Source: Rasiella rasia (GTDB taxonomy: Bacteria; Bacteroidota; Bacteroidia; Flavobacteriales; Flavobacteriaceae). From it: DNA of 64,000 nucleotides. The notes beneath the pieces are model-generated. The model made no database searches, had not been told where the DNA came from, and saw nothing but the letters and a program-made list of their open reading frames with translations. Within the stretch, counting starts at the first letter, position 1. The number at the start of each line of letters is the position of its first letter. Location of the stretch: positions 2,557,501 through 2,621,500 of the forward strand of contig NZ_CP049057.1 of assembly GCF_011044175.1 (NCBI RefSeq), in the 5' to 3' direction. The position numbers and the translations under genes were made by a program. Below, piece by piece: positions 8,205-15,917 of the stretch.

Positions 8205-9887
8205 ATGTATTGCAGGATTGTATCCTTTTTACTTTTTATGAGTGTGTGCATCGCGCAGGCACAAACTATGCCTGAAGACGATTTAAAAAGTAAAGGATAT
8301 GATGACCTTATTGCGCTGTTTGAAGATAATATCACCGACACACTAATAGCTACTAGAATTGCACGGGTATATATTGAAAAGGCGAGAGCAGACATGGATA
8401 GTACGAAAATGGCTCGTGGTTATCAAAGACTAGCCTTTGTTTCTTCTAAGGCAGATGCTATTAAAAATTTAGACACTACGATACAGCTTTCTAAAAACAG
8501 TAAGCATCCTAACTTCCCTGCCATAGGGTACTTGTTTAAATCGTATTATTTATACAATGTAGACAAATACGAAGAAAGTCTACAAAATGCCATAACGGGC
8601 TATCAATATGCGAAGCAGAAAAGTAATATTGATCAGCAGATTACAGCACTTCATCAAATTAATGGGGTAAATGAGCTCTGGGGCGATTATGAGAAGGCGC
8701 TAGAAACTGAATTGCTTACAAAAGAGTTACTATTTCAGAATAAAAATTCAGAACTCTTTACAGATAATTACATCGCTTCGCTGGAGGGCATCGGAAATTG
8801 TTACGTTAGATTGCGTAAACCAGATTCTGCACTAGCATATTATAAGAAGGGCATTCTGGAATCCTTAAAAAATGAAGATTCTATTACGTATCATGCCTTT
8901 GTTTCTAAAAGCGGTACAGCACTATATGTGAAAGGCGATTATAATGCAGCAATAGATAGCTTACAAAAAGCACATGCCTACAAAGAGTACTTTATAAATA
9001 GTTACGATACTTATTATAATTTTTATATGGGTAGTATTTTCTTTCAACAAGGAAATAACGAAAAGGGCGCGTTGTATTTCAAAAAAGTAGATTCTATTTA
9101 TGAGCGTAAGCAGGTATTATATCCTGAGTTGCCAGTGGTCTATGATAAATTAGCAAGTTTTTATAGAGAAAGTGAAAATCAAGAAATGCAGTTAGCCTAT
9201 ATGCAGAAATTGGTGTTGGTGGTTAAATTAATAGATGTAAAGCGCGTATATATAAAAGATAAAATTACAGAGGAATATGAAATCCCGAAGCTTTTGGAAG
9301 AGAAAGACACCTTAATCTCAGGGTTAAAAGAAAAGCATGATGCTTCTCAAAAGAAGGTATGGTGGATTGGCGGTTTTTTAATATTGAGTTTATTATTATT
9401 GGGATATTATGTAAGGCGTCAGAAAACATTTAAGAAGCGATTTGAGTTACTCATAGCGCAACGGGAAGCGCCTGTAGAAGTAACAAAACCTGAACCAGAA
9501 ACAGCTGGGGCATCTTTAGATATTTCCGAAGATATAGTTGCTGAAATTTTAGAACATTTGGCAGCTTTTGAGGCTGAAAAGAAATTTCTATCACCCAAAA
9601 TAAAACTAACTCAATTAGCAAAAGAATGCAATACAAACTCAACTTACCTATCTAAGGTGATTAATTTTAAAATGGGTAAAAACTTTTCGAGTTATATTAA
9701 CGAATTACGTGTTGCCTATGCGTTCGATGAGTTACGAGACAATCCTACCTTTAGGAAGTACACGATAAAAGCAGTTGCGTCTGAATGTGGCTTTAAAAGT
9801 GCAGAATCATTCTCTAAAGCGTTCTACAAGATGTATGGAATTTACCCGTCTTTTTACAGTAAGCAATTAGAACAGAAAAGGATATAA
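8205..9887 (+). CDS. Membrane-tethered TPR/AraC-family transcriptional regulator
   Basis: This 560-residue protein has a signal peptide or N-terminal anchor (MYCRIVSFLLFMSVCIAQAQ), a helical region of tetratricopeptide repeats (about 30-370), one transmembrane helix (about 385-405), a Pro/Glu-rich linker and a C-terminal AraC-type double helix-turn-helix (about 460-555, with KLTQLAKECNTNSTYLSKVI and ending GIYPSFYSKQL). This plan is known in Bacteroidota and places the TPR sensor outside the membrane and the DNA-binding domain inside. The ATG at 8205 gives a good signal peptide; a TTG at 8184 would add seven polar residues and overlap the predicted promoter. It sits between members of a three-gene secreted-protein family, plausible targets. 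Confidence 0.88.
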   Translation: MYCRIVSFLLFMSVCIAQAQTMPEDDLKSKGYDDLIALFEDNITDTLIATRIARVYIEKARADMDSTKMARGYQRLAFVSSKADAIKNLDTTIQLSKNSKHPNFPAIGYLFKSYYLYNVDKYEESLQNAITGYQYAKQKSNIDQQITALHQINGVNELWGDYEKALETELLTKELLFQNKNSELFTDNYIASLEGIGNCYVRLRKPDSALAYYKKGILESLKNEDSITYHAFVSKSGTALYVKGDYNAAIDSLQKAHAYKEYFINSYDTYYNFYMGSIFFQQGNNEKGALYFKKVDSIYERKQVLYPELPVVYDKLASFYRESENQEMQLAYMQKLVLVVKLIDVKRVYIKDKITEEYEIPKLLEEKDTLISGLKEKHDASQKKVWWIGGFLILSLLLLGYYVRRQKTFKKRFELLIAQREAPVEVTKPEPETAGASLDISEDIVAEILEHLAAFEAEKKFLSPKIKLTQLAKECNTNSTYLSKVINFKMGKNFSSYINELRVAYAFDELRDNPTFRKYTIKAVASECGFKSAESFSKAFYKMYGIYPSFYSKQLEQKRI

Positions 9888-9920
9888 AAAAAACAGAGCC
9901 AAATTGGCCCTGCTTTTCTT
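9886..9920. terminator. Convergent, probably bidirectional terminator
   Basis: An imperfect hairpin (CAGAGCCAA / TTGGCCCTG, bases 9894-9912) is flanked by an A run on the left and CTTTTCTTCTTT on the right. It lies between the regulator stop and the stop of the minus-strand gene at 9945, so it can serve both transcripts. Confidence 0.6.
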
Positions 9921-9944
9921 CTTTCTCATAGGTGCTATAATTAT

Positions 9945-10667
9945 TTATAGCTGCGTGTCATAGTACTTTACGGTTTTCAATAAATCTTTCTCTTGATTGA
10001 TGTCTAATTTATTGTCTTGTACGTACTTTTTAATATCATTCTTGTTCTTTCCAAATACCTTTAATTTCTTGTTTCTAGAATTTGGAAGTTCATAAAATTT
10101 TCCATCTTTACTGGCTAGGTAGTAGGTGATATCATCAGAAAATTTCGCAGGTAAATCTCTCGTAATAGAGGTGGTTGCTTTTTGAGCTGGTCTAAAATCT
10201 TTTTGCAACTTTTTATACAAATCAATTTTATTGCCTTCATGTAGCACCTGGAAATAACCGCCACCTTCTACACCACCTTTGTAAGGAGCAAAAATGTAGA
10301 TGTCGGTTCCAATTTTCACAAAAATCTCTGGAGACTTTGTAAGAACCTTCGCATCGTCGTCTGCAGATGTAAGACCTTCTTTAATTTCTATTTCGTCGGC
10401 CACTGCGTTATAGCGCAATGCAACATTGCTGGCTAACAGTTCATTATTGTTGTAAACATTTCCTAAAAGATAACTCGGATGATTGTAAGGAGTACCTGTA
10501 TAAGATTTGGTGTCTTCGTAATTAATAAACTTGTCTTGTCTTTTAATGTGCTCATCTACTTGAAAAAGAGCGGCAGTAAATTCAGACCCAAACGTTGTTT
10601 GAGCCATCATATTTCCGCTAAAAAATAGGAGTAGAGAAATTTTTAAAATAGAAAAAGTCTTTTTCAT
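9945..10667 (-). CDS. Secreted protein of unknown function, paralogue 2 of 3
   Basis: This 240-residue protein belongs to the same unrecognised family as the products at 7160 and 10675. It has a signal peptide (about residues 1-22, ending MMAQ) and shares YNHPSYLLGNVY, ALRYNAVADEIEIK, GGGYFQVLHEG and KKLKVFGKN with the 7160 product almost word for word. It is the second gene of a two-gene operon with the 10675 gene; seven bases separate them. The conserved Gly-rich and aromatic blocks suggest a compact beta-rich fold, which is inference only. No lipobox, membrane helix or enzyme motif was seen. Confidence 0.8.
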   Translation of the reverse strand: MKKTFSILKISLLLFFSGNMMAQTTFGSEFTAALFQVDEHIKRQDKFINYEDTKSYTGTPYNHPSYLLGNVYNNNELLASNVALRYNAVADEIEIKEGLTSADDDAKVLTKSPEIFVKIGTDIYIFAPYKGGVEGGGYFQVLHEGNKIDLYKKLQKDFRPAQKATTSITRDLPAKFSDDITYYLASKDGKFYELPNSRNKKLKVFGKNKNDIKKYVQDNKLDINQEKDLLKTVKYYDTQL

Positions 10668-10674
10668 AATTAGG

Positions 10675-11367
10675 TTATTTAAGTGTATTATAGTATGCCA
10701 CCAGTTTTTTCAAACTGTAATCTTTATTGATGTTTAGATTTTCTTCTTTACTATATTTCTTTAATTCTTTGCTGTGTGTTGGAAATGCTTTTAGCTTTCT
10801 GCTTCTAGATCCAGACAATTCAATAAGTTCATTTGTTTTAGCATTTACTAAATACATGTCCTCTCTGTCTTTATAGGTAGGTGGTATATCTCTTGCCACA
10901 GAATTAATAGCCTTCTTTCCTTCAATAAATTCTTTCTTTAGCTTTTTATACAAATGATAATTCTCACCCTCATGAATCACATTAAAATAACCTCCTGGAG
11001 CATCTGCACCTGTAGGAGCAACGTACACATATACATCGTTTAAGACTCTTACATATACATCTGGATTCATTTTTAGAACACGAGCTTGCGAATTACTCGT
11101 AGCTAAATCTCCTTTTACTTCTACTTCATCTCTAGAGACATTGTAGCGCAATGCCACATTATTAGCAATCAATTTACCTTGTTTGTATACATTACCCAAC
11201 TGAAAGTCTTTTTGTGCATAGGGATTACCAGCTACATTTAGTACCTTTTTAGGTAACGTAATAGTTTTGTTAGTAAGGTAATCGTCAGTTTCAGGACTGT
11301 CAATACCGTTTTGGGCAAATGTTAACGATAGGAATAAAAAGCTAATGGCTGTGAAAAAAATTTTCAT
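10675..11367 (-). CDS. Secreted protein of unknown function, paralogue 3 of 3 (most divergent)
   Basis: This 230-residue protein has a signal peptide (about 1-18, ending TFAQ). It keeps the family blocks in shortened or altered form: QLGNVYKQGKLIANNVALRYN, GGYFNVIHEGE, YKKLKKEF and RSRKLKAFP. It lacks the N-terminal FQVDEHIKRQDKFI block of its two paralogues. It is the first gene of a two-gene operon and has a convincing promoter at 11417-11447. The role is unknown; the close pair plus a third copy next to a regulator suggests one shared pathway. Confidence 0.78.
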   Translation of the reverse strand: MKIFFTAISFLFLSLTFAQNGIDSPETDDYLTNKTITLPKKVLNVAGNPYAQKDFQLGNVYKQGKLIANNVALRYNVSRDEVEVKGDLATSNSQARVLKMNPDVYVRVLNDVYVYVAPTGADAPGGYFNVIHEGENYHLYKKLKKEFIEGKKAINSVARDIPPTYKDREDMYLVNAKTNELIELSGSRSRKLKAFPTHSKELKKYSKEENLNINKDYSLKKLVAYYNTLK

Positions 11368-11416
11368 GGTACGATTTTGTAAAAGGTTATTTAATTAGTA
11401 GCCCTGAAAGATATTT

Positions 11417-11447
11417 CAAAAGTATTTCCAAGAATTTAACTACACAA
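11417..11447 (-). promoter_or_regulatory. Promoter of the two-gene paralogue operon
   Basis: Read on the minus strand: TTG (11447-11445), a 20-base spacer, then TACTTTTG (11424-11417). This matches the Bacteroidota TTG-N19-TAnnTTTG promoter with one extra spacer base. The leader to the ATG at 11367 would be about 40 bases. Confidence 0.65.
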
Positions 11448-11593
11448 CAGATTAGACAATAAAAGTGCCAAACATCAGTCTGTATTTATAAATTTAGACT
11501 CAGATACCTAAAAAATGGGGAAATTTTCATTCAGGAAAGCAAATCTAATTCTGTAGAAAGGAATATTTTGTTAATCTCAGGTTAAAAAAAATG

Positions 11594-12427
11594 TTAATTT
11601 TTCTGATAGAGATGCACATCTCGTTGTGGAAAAGGAATCACAACTCCATTAGCTTCTAGTCTAGCCTTACCTTCTTCCAAAATATGCCAACGTAGATTCC
11701 AAAAATCATCAATGCTTGCCCAATAGCGTACAGAAAGGTTAACAGCGCTGTCACCTAAAGAAGCTACTACAACCATAGGTTCCTTGCCTTCTAGTTGTAG
11801 TACAGTTTCTTGTTCGTTTACCAGACTCAGTAATATCTCTTTTGCTTCCTTTATGTTAGAATCATAACCAATTCCAAAGGTGATGTTTTCACGACGCAAT
11901 CCTTCTTCGGTGTAATTTACAATGGTATCGTTAGAGAGTTTTCCATTTGGGATGATTGCTAGTTGGTTTCCAAATGTATTTAACCTTGTATTAAAAATCG
12001 AAATATCCTTTACGGTACCTTCCAAACCTTGTGCGGCAATAAAGTCACCAACTTTAAAGGGTTTTAGAAGAAGGATAAGTACTCCACCAGCAAAATTTGA
12101 GAGTGATCCTTGTAATGCAAGACCTATAGCCAAGCCTGCGGCACCAATTATGGCAACCAATGATGCAGATTCTACACCTAGTTTGGTTACTACCAGTACA
12201 AAGAGCACTATTTTAAGTCCCCAATTAATAAGGCTAGCAATAAACTTTTCTAGTGTAACATCGTAATTTTGTTTCGCAAAAAATTTCCGTACTACCCTAT
12301 TAATGACACGAATTACCCAAAGCCCAATTACTAACAACAGTATAGCAATAGCAATATTAGGTAGGTAATCGATTAATTTCTGACCGTATTTTTCAAGGAT
12401 TTTTTCTGTATCGTTAAAAATGTTCAT
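11594..12427 (-). CDS. Small-conductance mechanosensitive channel, MscS family
   Basis: This 277-residue inner-membrane channel would release solutes on hypo-osmotic shock. Three membrane helices lie at about residues 20-40, 60-85 and 90-115. The pore helix region GAAGLAIGLALQGSLSNFAGGVLIL is the conserved TM3 of MscS, followed by FKVGDFIAAQGLEGTVKDISIFNTRL, the start of the MscS beta domain. Length and arrangement are normal for a minimal MscS. It follows the DUF255 gene with a six-base gap, so the two are likely co-transcribed. Confidence 0.93.
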   Translation of the reverse strand: MNIFNDTEKILEKYGQKLIDYLPNIAIAILLLVIGLWVIRVINRVVRKFFAKQNYDVTLEKFIASLINWGLKIVLFVLVVTKLGVESASLVAIIGAAGLAIGLALQGSLSNFAGGVLILLLKPFKVGDFIAAQGLEGTVKDISIFNTRLNTFGNQLAIIPNGKLSNDTIVNYTEEGLRRENITFGIGYDSNIKEAKEILLSLVNEQETVLQLEGKEPMVVVASLGDSAVNLSVRYWASIDDFWNLRWHILEEGKARLEANGVVIPFPQRDVHLYQKN

Positions 12428-12433
12428 AGGGTA

Positions 12434-14554
12434 TTATTCTGAAATTTTAATAGTTCGCATGGCGTCATCAATGTTGCTAACTGGAAGTCGGCAAGCATTG
12501 TTTACACATACATAAATTAAGGTTTTGTTTTCTTGATGCCTACCTTTCAATAGGTAGCTTTGGCTCTCTTTTGTAGCGCCAGCCACAATAGCATTGGGAA
12601 TGTATTTAGCATTAATGCCCTGTAACTTTTCGGTTGCCTGTTCCCCAGAAACAACGATTTCATAAAACTTAAACTGGTGATTAGCCAATAAATCTAACCA
12701 GTTTGAAAAACCACTCGGGTATTTTGTTGCTTCAGGCAATACATTTTTTAGCATCTGACTGCTAATCTCGCCGTAGGTGGGTGCTTCAAAATAGTGCGAC
12801 AACTTATACAGGTTCTTTGCCATGATAGAATTTGACGCAGGTATAACATTGTCTCTGTATTCTACCGTGCGAGTCACTAATTCTGCATCTTCATCTGACG
12901 TAAAGTAAAACATCTTACTTTCAGAATTTAAAAAATGAGCTATGGTATAGTTGGCCATCATTTGACCGTGCTCTAACCATTTTTCATCCATTGTAACCTC
13001 GTACAAAGCAATATAAGCTTCAATAAGTGCGGCGTAGTCTTCTAAATATCCATTAATTGATGACTGACCGTCTTTATAGGTGTGGTATAGTTTTCCTTCT
13101 GCATTAAGTTGTTGTGTTGCCAGAAACTCTGCATTTTTAAGGGCAGCCGTTAGAAAGCTGTCATCTTGAAACGCCTTGTAGGCATCTACATATCCTTTAA
13201 TCATAAGGGCATTCCAAGAGGTTAATGTTTTATCATCTAGTCTTGGCTTGTTGCGTTGATCGCGATAGTGTTGCAACGAAGTTCTCCAGTTTTTTTTATG
13301 TTGAAGCAGCTCTTCTTCGGAAATATTAAATTGTTTCGAAATAGCTTCGTCAGTTTCCGTTCTAATAAGTACATATCTGTTTTCTTCCTCCCAATAACCA
13401 AAATCATTAACATTATAATATGCTTTAAACAAGGGATAAGTATCACCTAGTTCTTTTTCAAGTTCTTCTGCAGTAAAGGTGTAGTAGGCTCCTTCTTCTA
13501 ACGCACCACTTTCATTCGTGCTGTCTGCGTCTAGGGATGAATAAAATGCTCCCTCTGCGTTAGTCATTTCTTGAGCAATATAGGTTAACGTTTCAGTAAC
13601 CACATCTTTGTAAAGCTGCTTCCCAGTAACTAAATAGGCATCACTATAAAGACTTACAAGCTGAGCATTATCGTATAACATCTTTTCAAAATGTGGTACA
13701 TGCCATTTCATATCAACACTATAGCGTGCAAAGCCACCGCCAATAGCATCATAAAGACCACCATAAGCCATTTTATCTAAGGTGAGCGTTACGTGTTTTA
13801 ATAAATCTGTGTCATTAGTTTGTACTGCGCGACGCATTAAGTACGCAGTATTGTTAGGCATCATAAACTTAGGTGCTCGCTTAGGCCCTCCGTATTCAGG
13901 GTCAAAACTTTCTTTCCAAGTTTCAAGTACGCTGCTAGTTTCGAAATTTTTTATAACATCATTATCATCATTTATCTGAATCAAATCCATAGAAATTATC
14001 CCTTCCTGCAACTTGGTGGCATATTCTTCTAACTTATTGGGTTCTCTTTTGTATAATTCTTGTATTTGTTCAATGCTTTGTATCCATGCTTCTTTCTGGA
14101 AGTAAGTACCTCCCCAAACGGGTCTTCCGTCTGGTAAAGCAATTACGTTTAAGGGCCAGCCAGCACTTCCGGTCATGAGTTGAACTGCATTTATATACAC
14201 TTGGTCTACATCGGGTCGCTCCTCTCTATCTACCTTTATATTGATAAAATTTTTGTTCATTACTGCGGCAACTGTAGAGTCTTCAAAACTTTCTTTTTCC
14301 ATGACGTGGCACCAATGACAAGCGGCATAGCCAATGCTAATTAGCATGAGTTTTTTTTCTTCCTTGGCCTGCGCAAGAACCTCCTCGTTCCAAGGGTTCC
14401 AGTTTACTGGATTGTGTGCGTGTTGTAGTAAATAAGGGCTGGTTTCAGAGACCAGTGCATTGGTGTAGGGGTGAGTTTCCACAGGAGTCGATTTTTCTTG
14501 TTTGCATGAGGCTAGTGCAAGACAAGCCGTTACAATGGATAGTAGTATTCGCAT
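12434..14554 (-). CDS. DUF255 (YyaL/spermatogenesis-associated protein 20-like) thioredoxin-fold lipoprotein
   Basis: This 706-residue protein has a lipoprotein signal with lipobox ALASC (Cys at about residue 16), an N-terminal thioredoxin-like DUF255 domain (about 30-200) and a long C-terminal alpha/alpha-barrel region resembling six-hairpin glycosidases or N-acylglucosamine epimerases. The family motifs [14 protein letters not shown] and [17 protein letters not shown] are clear, with the CHWC pair at the thioredoxin active-site position. The biochemical role of the family is not settled. Here it would be exposed outside the cytoplasmic membrane. It heads an operon with mscS. Confidence 0.9.
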   Translation of the reverse strand: MRILLSIVTACLALASCKQEKSTPVETHPYTNALVSETSPYLLQHAHNPVNWNPWNEEVLAQAKEEKKLMLISIGYAACHWCHVMEKESFEDSTVAAVMNKNFINIKVDREERPDVDQVYINAVQLMTGSAGWPLNVIALPDGRPVWGGTYFQKEAWIQSIEQIQELYKREPNKLEEYATKLQEGIISMDLIQINDDNDVIKNFETSSVLETWKESFDPEYGGPKRAPKFMMPNNTAYLMRRAVQTNDTDLLKHVTLTLDKMAYGGLYDAIGGGFARYSVDMKWHVPHFEKMLYDNAQLVSLYSDAYLVTGKQLYKDVVTETLTYIAQEMTNAEGAFYSSLDADSTNESGALEEGAYYTFTAEELEKELGDTYPLFKAYYNVNDFGYWEEENRYVLIRTETDEAISKQFNISEEELLQHKKNWRTSLQHYRDQRNKPRLDDKTLTSWNALMIKGYVDAYKAFQDDSFLTAALKNAEFLATQQLNAEGKLYHTYKDGQSSINGYLEDYAALIEAYIALYEVTMDEKWLEHGQMMANYTIAHFLNSESKMFYFTSDEDAELVTRTVEYRDNVIPASNSIMAKNLYKLSHYFEAPTYGEISSQMLKNVLPEATKYPSGFSNWLDLLANHQFKFYEIVVSGEQATEKLQGINAKYIPNAIVAGATKESQSYLLKGRHQENKTLIYVCVNNACRLPVSNIDDAMRTIKISE

Positions 14555-14565
14555 TTGCTGGATTT

Positions 14566-14606
14566 AAAAAACAAAAATACGCTTTTGATGGTTTCAAAAG
14601 CGTATT
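14566..14606 (-). terminator. Rho-independent terminator of the dodecin gene
   Basis: A perfect 13-base stem (14576-14588 pairing with 14594-14606, loop TGGTT) is followed on the minus strand by a T-rich tract (TTTTTGTTTTTT). It lies 20 bases past the dodecin stop and just upstream of the DUF255 start. Confidence 0.85.
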
Positions 14607-14624
14607 TCAGAAAGTGTAATCTTG

Positions 14625-14825
14625 CTATTTTACTTCAAATGAAATTTTAACGTTTACACGATATTCTGTCACCTGATCACCGCTAACATTTACACTTTGT
14701 TCGTTTACATAAGCAGATCGTATGTTTTTTACACTTTTCCCTGCTTGTTTTACAGCATTTTTCACCGCGTCTTCAAAACTTTCGGTACTGTTTGCCATAA
14801 CCTCAATAACTTTTATAATAGCCAT
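14625..14825 (-). CDS. Dodecin family protein
   Basis: Dodecins are small proteins that assemble into hollow dodecamers, usually binding flavin. This 66-residue product has the family size and the beta-alpha-beta-beta pattern: MAIIKVIEVMANS, then an amphipathic helix (about 18-32), then two strands. The flavin-stacking Trp of characterised bacterial dodecins is replaced here by Tyr in the SAYVNEQ segment, and the protein contains no Trp at all. Flavin binding may therefore be weaker or the ligand different. It is monocistronic, with a strong terminator at 14566-14606. Confidence 0.93.
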   Translation of the reverse strand: MAIIKVIEVMANSTESFEDAVKNAVKQAGKSVKNIRSAYVNEQSVNVSGDQVTEYRVNVKISFEVK

Positions 14826-14933
14826 AGTTGTTGTTTTTAATTAGACTTTTAAGATACAACATAGCTAATTTAATTTTCTGAAAATTACGTTAATACTTCT
14901 AGAAAATTAATCGGTTATCGAAATGGTTTTAGT

Positions 14934-15842
14934 TTATCCATTAATGGCTTCAACTGCATTAACACGTCCTTGCAACATCTCTTTAAGCATAGTTTCAATA
15001 CCGTTTTTGAGCGTAACTGTAGATGAGGGACAGCCGCTGCAAGCTCCTTGTAGTATGACCTTGACAGTTTTTGTTTCCTCATTAAAAGAATCAAAAGCAA
15101 TGTTTCCGCCATCGCTAGCTACTGCTGGTTTTACATACTCATCGAGAATGGCAATAATTTCTTGGTCAAATTCGCTTCGTTCTTTTTCTTCGGAAATAGA
15201 AGTGTTTTCTTTTTGTTCCTCCTGCTTCTCTAACATAGCGTCATTTAGAATAACCTTGTCTTCTGCTATGTAATTAGTTATGAATTCTCTTAGTTGCATG
15301 GTAACCTCCTCCCATTCTACTACATTATATTTCGTAATTGAAATATAATTAGCGCTCATAAAAATTTCATTTACAAAAGGAAAGTTGAAAAGTGCCGCTG
15401 CTAAGGGTGCCTCTTTTGTGTCTTCTATATTCTTAAATTCAAAGATGCCCGATACTAAGGGTTTGTTGGCCACAAATTTTACCACAGCTGGATTTGGAGT
15501 GCTTTCGGCATAAACCGTAACAGGAACCTTAGACTTCGTTACTTCAGTTTCTACTATAATGTCTTTACCGCTGTTTAAAAAAGTGGTGATTGCCGCTGCA
15601 ACTTCGTCTTGAACATCAGACCAAGTAACAATATTATATTTTTCGATGGCAACAAAATTCTGAGCAATGTAGACGGTTTTTACAAAAGGTAAAAAGAAGA
15701 GCTCTTGCGCTAACGGACTTGGTTTTGCCTCATCTATATTGCCAAATTCGTAACTTTTAGCTCTGGTTAAGAAGCTATTAGCAACAAATTTGACAATATT
15801 TTCGTTATTTGTTGGTTGTATACTAATGTTAAATTGAGACAT
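14934..15842 (-). CDS. NifU/Nfu-type Fe-S cluster scaffold with duplicated N-domain
   Basis: This 302-residue cytoplasmic protein probably carries nascent Fe-S clusters to target proteins. It contains two tandem Nfu N-terminal domains (about residues 4-90 and 107-195, sharing NP-VVKFVAN and F-FVK-- patterns), a charged Glu/Lys linker (about 200-222) and a C-terminal NifU domain (about 225-300) with the CSGCPSS motif, whose two Cys bind a bridging cluster in the dimer. Duplicated N-domains are common in Bacteroidota Nfu proteins. A good promoter lies at 15860-15890. Confidence 0.92.
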   Translation of the reverse strand: MSQFNISIQPTNNENIVKFVANSFLTRAKSYEFGNIDEAKPSPLAQELFFLPFVKTVYIAQNFVAIEKYNIVTWSDVQDEVAAAITTFLNSGKDIIVETEVTKSKVPVTVYAESTPNPAVVKFVANKPLVSGIFEFKNIEDTKEAPLAAALFNFPFVNEIFMSANYISITKYNVVEWEEVTMQLREFITNYIAEDKVILNDAMLEKQEEQKENTSISEEKERSEFDQEIIAILDEYVKPAVASDGGNIAFDSFNEETKTVKVILQGACSGCPSSTVTLKNGIETMLKEMLQGRVNAVEAING

Positions 15843-15859
15843 AAACCTGTTTTTTTTTG

Positions 15860-15890
15860 CAAAATTAGGAAACTAAACGGTTGTATTCAA
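15860..15890 (-). promoter_or_regulatory. Promoter of the nfu-type gene
   Basis: On the minus strand: TTG (15890-15888), a 20-base spacer, then TAATTTTG (15867-15860). The predicted leader is only about 11 bases. It abuts the plus-strand element at 15891-15898, so the two divergent promoters touch. Confidence 0.65.
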
Positions 15891-15898
15891 TATATTTG
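15891..15898 (+). promoter_or_regulatory. -7 promoter element of the T9SS cargo gene
   Basis: TATATTTG fits TAnnTTTG. No TTG is at the -33 position. Transcription would start near 15905, which supports the ATG at 15918 over an upstream in-frame codon at 15816. Confidence 0.5.
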
Positions 15899-15917
15899 GC
15901 ATGTTAACAGTTTATTT

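Noticed and set aside
15816-15917. N-terminal extension of the T9SS cargo gene
   Set aside because: It would place 34 polar residues before a perfect signal peptide and overlap the nfu promoter and start.
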